A DNA stretch of 9,684 bases from an uncultured beta proteobacterium (GTDB taxonomy: Bacteria; Pseudomonadota; Gammaproteobacteria; Burkholderiales; Burkholderiaceae_B), in the NCBI GenBank assembly GCA_903924715.1, contig CAIYCP010000593.1:1-9684 (forward strand), written 5' to 3'. The notes under the pieces were generated by a model, which made no database searches, was not told the origin of the DNA, and saw only the letters and a program-made list of their open reading frames with translations. The position numbers and the translations under genes are program-made. Positions 7,093 through 9,684 of the stretch are shown one piece after another (position 1 is the first letter of the stretch; each line of letters begins with the position of its first letter).

Positions 7093-7820
7093 TGCGCAAG
7101 CGGCTCAGTAGCTTTTGCGTGGGTTTACTCTTTGCAACTGGGTTCGGGTTGTGTGTGACAGCGCAAGCTGAGATTTGCGATGCCAAATTTTTTCACAACG
7201 GTGGTGTGATTGAAATTGGCAGTTCAGGCATGTTGACAGTGTCGGCCAAACTGACCTTCAGTCAGGTGAAAAAAACTTCGACGACGGTTTGCCAGGCGCA
7301 GGTCAAGGGTTTTGCTAAATATGCGTTCGTCAGTTTTTTAAGTGGATCGAACGATATCGATCATTCAATCGTGGTGAACGGTCGCAACACGAGCGTGTCC
7401 AACGCGCGTCCCGGCAAGGCGGCCGACACGGCGACCTTTGATGCCCAGTTATTAGGTTTGTTTGGTTTCGGCGCGCCCATTCAAGCGGCGGGGCAAAAGT
7501 TTCCGCCACAGTCCTATAGTTTGATGGCGGGTGATCCAAAGCGTGGGCCCACCACGCCCATTGGCATACAAATGGGTGAAAAAACTGTTGGTACGCAACA
7601 AACCATTCAGACTGCTGCGGGTAAGTTATCTTGCTGGCCTGTGCGGTACTCCCGTCATACCGAGGCGACGACGGCCTTCGTTCAAGGCATGCAATTGCCG
7701 ATCCCTTCGATTCCATCCCAGGTAACAGACTGGTTTTGTCCCGCCACGAATTTGGTGATGAAGCAAGAGATCGAGCATTCGGGGCAGCGCTCGGTGATCG
7801 AAGTGAAGGTGCTGCGTTAG
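7089..7820 (+). CDS. Secreted protein of unknown function, coupled to dacB
   Basis: I do not recognise this 243-residue protein with certainty. It begins at an ATG whose bases overlap the dacB stop as ATGA; a second ATG follows at once, so the start could be one codon later. No ribosome binding site is visible, which fits translation coupled to dacB. Residues 1-27 form a signal peptide (MMRKR, a hydrophobic core, then TAQA before the cut), so it probably acts in the periplasm. The mature part has four cysteines (30, 68, 182, 217), enough for two disulfides, and no further membrane segment. A Gly/Pro-rich centre is followed by a C-terminal half with a GTQQTIQTAAGKLSCWPVRY block (169-187) and VTDWFCPATNLVMKQEIEHS (212-231). 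Alternating polar and non-polar stretches suggest a mostly beta fold. It faintly recalls DUF3108-type periplasmic proteins, but that is a guess. A peptidoglycan-related role is only inferred from position. Confidence 0.88.
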   Translation: MMRKRLSSFCVGLLFATGFGLCVTAQAEICDAKFFHNGGVIEIGSSGMLTVSAKLTFSQVKKTSTTVCQAQVKGFAKYAFVSFLSGSNDIDHSIVVNGRNTSVSNARPGKAADTATFDAQLLGLFGFGAPIQAAGQKFPPQSYSLMAGDPKRGPTTPIGIQMGEKTVGTQQTIQTAAGKLSCWPVRYSRHTEATTAFVQGMQLPIPSIPSQVTDWFCPATNLVMKQEIEHSGQRSVIEVKVLR

Positions 7821-7841
7821 GGCTGTTTGGTCAATTGAACT

Positions 7842-7847
7842 GAAGGA
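7842..7847 (+). promoter_or_regulatory. Ribosome binding site of the Bug/TctC gene
   Basis: GAAGGA lies five bases before the ATG at 7853. It supports that start and indicates independent translation initiation, unlike the coupled gene before it. Confidence 0.8.
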
Positions 7848-7852
7848 TACCA

Positions 7853-8818
7853 ATGTTTAAACGTTTGCTATTTACTTTCACAGCGGGCTTGCTTGCTTTC
7901 AGTCACGTCCACGGGCAAACGTTTCCAACCAAGCCGATCGAGCTGATTGTGCCGATTGCTGCCGGCGGCGGCATGGATATACAGACTCGATTATTAGCCG
8001 ATCTTGTTAAAGGTGACTTGAATCAAACTTTAACAGTGGTCAATAAGGCTGGCGCGGGCGGCACGATTGGTATTGGTCAGTTGGTTAAGGCGCGACCAGA
8101 CGGTTATACGCTAGCCGCAGTTTGGAATGGCCCCTTGACGGCAAGCCCGCATAACCAGCCTGTGACCTATCAACTGGATGACTACATTCCTGTGATTCAG
8201 TTTTCGAAGGCGCCTTTCGTATTGTGTGTACGCCCGGAGTTTGAAGCGGACACGGGTGCAGATTTTATCGCTCAGTTAAAAAGTGCTCCAAACCGCTATA
8301 GCTATGGAACGGAAGGATTGGGGGGGTCTTTGCACCTGGGACTTGAACGCATTTTTAAAGTTCTGGGTGTTCGGGTGCAAGCTGTGCCCTTTAGCGGCGC
8401 GACTGTGACCGTGAGCAATTTTTTAGGTGGACACATTTCAATTTATGCCGGTGGTATTGCGAGCATTTTGCCGCATATGAAAGCGGGTCGTGCCAAATGT
8501 TTATTGTTGACATCGGCGTCAAACAATCCAGTCTTTCCACAGGCGACCGGCCTAGAGGGTTTGGGAATGGCAGCCTATGAAATGTTGACCTGGCGGGTAC
8601 TTGTTGCGCCCAAGGGAACGCCGACCGACATCATTAAAAGACTCGAGCAGGCATTTCTTCGTGCGGTGACTGACCGACGTTTTACTGACTATCTAAAAGA
8701 GCAAGGCGAAACCTCAGCGACGCTCACTGGTGAGGCGCTTCGGCAATACATTGATAAAGAATATGCCGTGCTCGGAGAAGTGCAAAAAGAGCTCAGTGCA
8801 GACGCTCGCCCGCAATAG
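7853..8818 (+). CDS. Bug/TctC-family periplasmic solute-binding protein
   Basis: This belongs to the Bug (TctC) family, the extracytoplasmic binding component of tripartite tricarboxylate transporters, which capture small carboxylates and related metabolites in the periplasm. The 321 residues are the normal length. Residues 1-21 form a signal peptide, with likely cleavage after HVHG. The mature N-terminus carries the family pattern: FPTKPIELIVPIAAGGGMD at 24-42, with Asp42 at the position where Bug proteins bind a ligand carboxylate through main-chain and water contacts; then NKAGAGGTIG at 64-73 and ARPDGYTL at 80-87. YGTEGLGGSLHLGLE at 151-165 corresponds to the second ligand loop. No tctA or tctB membrane genes are in the window, so it is an orphan here, a common situation in Burkholderiales. 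It begins 32 bases after the unknown secreted gene, so co-transcription is possible. The ligand cannot be predicted. Confidence 0.93.
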   Translation: MFKRLLFTFTAGLLAFSHVHGQTFPTKPIELIVPIAAGGGMDIQTRLLADLVKGDLNQTLTVVNKAGAGGTIGIGQLVKARPDGYTLAAVWNGPLTASPHNQPVTYQLDDYIPVIQFSKAPFVLCVRPEFEADTGADFIAQLKSAPNRYSYGTEGLGGSLHLGLERIFKVLGVRVQAVPFSGATVTVSNFLGGHISIYAGGIASILPHMKAGRAKCLLLTSASNNPVFPQATGLEGLGMAAYEMLTWRVLVAPKGTPTDIIKRLEQAFLRAVTDRRFTDYLKEQGETSATLTGEALRQYIDKEYAVLGEVQKELSADARPQ

Positions 8819-8828
8819 TGCGTCCTTA

Positions 8829-8878
8829 ACCCGCTTGCCGCGCCCTGATCGCGTTACGCCGAGGCGCGTTAAGCGAGT
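8829..8878. terminator. Inverted repeat between convergent genes, possible two-way terminator
   Basis: The left arm 8829-8844 (ACCCGCTTGCCGCGCC) and right arm 8863-8878 (GGCGCGTTAAGCGAGT) pair over 16 positions with 13 Watson-Crick pairs, one G-T pair and two mismatches. An 18-base loop separates them and could itself form a small GCG-TTA-CGC hairpin. The element starts 11 bases after the Bug/TctC stop and ends 58 bases past the ubiD stop on the opposite strand. The position suits transcription termination from both sides. There is no clean T-run on either strand, so it is not a textbook intrinsic terminator. Confidence 0.55.
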
Positions 8879-8936
8879 GATAACAATCTAGCGCGGCCTG
8901 ATACGAAGTAAATTAAATGGTTTAACTCATCGTTCA

Positions 8937-9684
8937 CTAAAGCCCCAGCTCGCCCCAAATCGCATCCACGCGCGCCTTGGTTGCCGCATCCATCGTAATT
9001 GGCGTTCCCCACTCGCGTTGCGTTTCGCCTGGCCATTTGTTGGTGGCGTCGAGCCCCATTTTTCCGCCAAGGCCAGACACGGGCGAGGCAAAATCCAGGT
9101 AATCGATTGGCGTGTTTTCAACCAGTAAGGTGTCGCGTACGGGATCCATGCGTGTGGTCATGGCCCAGACGACTTCTTTCCAGTCGCGCGGGTTGATGTC
9201 TTGGTCGACAACGACGATAAATTTTGTGTACATAAATTGCCGCAAAATACTCCACAAACCAAACATCACGCGCTTGGCGTGGCCCGGATATTGTTTGCGA
9301 ATCGACACGACAGCTAAGCGATAGCTACAGCCTTCTGGGGGCAAATAAAAATCGACAATCTCTGGCAACTGACGGCGCAGAATTGGCACGAACACTTCGT
9401 TGAGTGCCACACCCAGTACGGCAGGTTCATCGGGTGGCTTGCCCGTGTAGGTCGTGTGATAAATCGGATTGCGACGCATCGTGATGCGATCAACGGTAAA
9501 GACAGGAAACCAGTCTTGCTCGTTGTAGTAACCAGTGTGATCGCCATACGGGCCTTCAAGCGCGAGTTCGTAGTCAGAGGCCGGGGGCGGGTTCACGCCT
9601 TGAGGGACAACGGGTTTGAGCGCGCGCGGATCTGAGCTGGGTAGCAAATGCCCTTCAAGCACGATTTCGGCCGTCGCCGGAACC
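8937..9684 (-). CDS. ubiD: UbiD, polyprenyl-4-hydroxybenzoate decarboxylase (N-terminal half outside window)
   Basis: UbiD removes the carboxyl group of 3-polyprenyl-4-hydroxybenzoate in ubiquinone synthesis, using the prenylated flavin made by UbiX. The frame is open to the right edge, so the gene starts beyond the window; the 248 visible residues are about half of the usual 490-500. The visible part begins VPATAEIVLEGHLLP, a conserved UbiD block. It continues with ELALEGPYGDHTGYYNEQDW, where the acidic residues of EGP and GD line up by position with the Glu pair used in catalysis by UbiD-family enzymes. FVVVDQDINPRDWKEVVWA-like text (FIVVVDQDINPRDWKEVVWA) and the tail GGKMGLDATNKWPGE are also typical of true UbiD. 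A GTG at 9662 is internal, not a start. The gene converges on the Bug/TctC gene with a 118-base spacer. Confidence 0.95.
   Translation of the reverse strand, partial: VPATAEIVLEGHLLPSSDPRALKPVVPQGVNPPPASDYELALEGPYGDHTGYYNEQDWFPVFTVDRITMRRNPIYHTTYTGKPPDEPAVLGVALNEVFVPILRRQLPEIVDFYLPPEGCSYRLAVVSIRKQYPGHAKRVMFGLWSILRQFMYTKFIVVVDQDINPRDWKEVVWAMTTRMDPVRDTLLVENTPIDYLDFASPVSGLGGKMGLDATNKWPGETQREWGTPITMDAATKARVDAIWGELGL

Noticed and set aside
7831..7838. TCAATTGA palindrome before the Bug/TctC gene as an operator.
   Set aside because: Only eight bases, does not extend outward, and no second copy is nearby; expected by chance.
8913..8925. TTAAA-TGG-TTTAA inverted repeat near the ubiD stop.
   Set aside because: Five A-T pairs with a three-base loop are too weak to call a terminator or binding site.

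Overview
The window is a stretch of bacterial chromosome that looks like a betaproteobacterium of the order Burkholderiales, probably near Alcaligenaceae. The reasons are the queA-tgt-yajC-secD-secF order, SecF wording typical of betaproteobacteria from memory (NESVV and THGSTQMM), and an orphan Bug/TctC-type periplasmic binding protein, a family greatly expanded in that group. Base composition looks moderate by eye. The genus cannot be fixed without database comparison.

Positions 1-5481 (all minus strand) hold one gene cluster, read right to left: queA, tgt, yajC, secD, secF. The first two genes carry out two steps of tRNA queuosine modification. The last three encode the SecD-SecF-YajC accessory complex of the Sec translocon. 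queA and tgt overlap by 4 bases (GTGA). The later spacers are 32, 64 and 69 bases, and the last two contain small hairpin-forming sequences. secF runs off the left edge.

Positions 5482-5601 form a divergent promoter region. To its right, on the plus strand, lie dacB (PBP4-type D-Ala-D-Ala carboxypeptidase/endopeptidase), an unrecognised secreted four-cysteine protein whose start overlaps the dacB stop (ATGA), and after 32 bases the Bug/TctC-family solute-binding protein. The first two are very likely co-transcribed; the third may be.

The plus-strand genes converge with ubiD (minus strand, 8937 to the right edge), of which only the C-terminal half is present. The 118-base convergent spacer contains a strong imperfect inverted repeat, probably a two-way terminator or other structured element.

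There are no mobile elements, CRISPR arrays, RNA genes or broken genes. The region is mostly conserved housekeeping DNA. I do not see a convincing undescribed system. The least explained item is the secreted protein coupled to dacB. The other points worth checking are start-codon choice (TTG, GTG and a disputed dacB start), a Glu in place of Asp in the SecF membrane motif, and the structured spacers.
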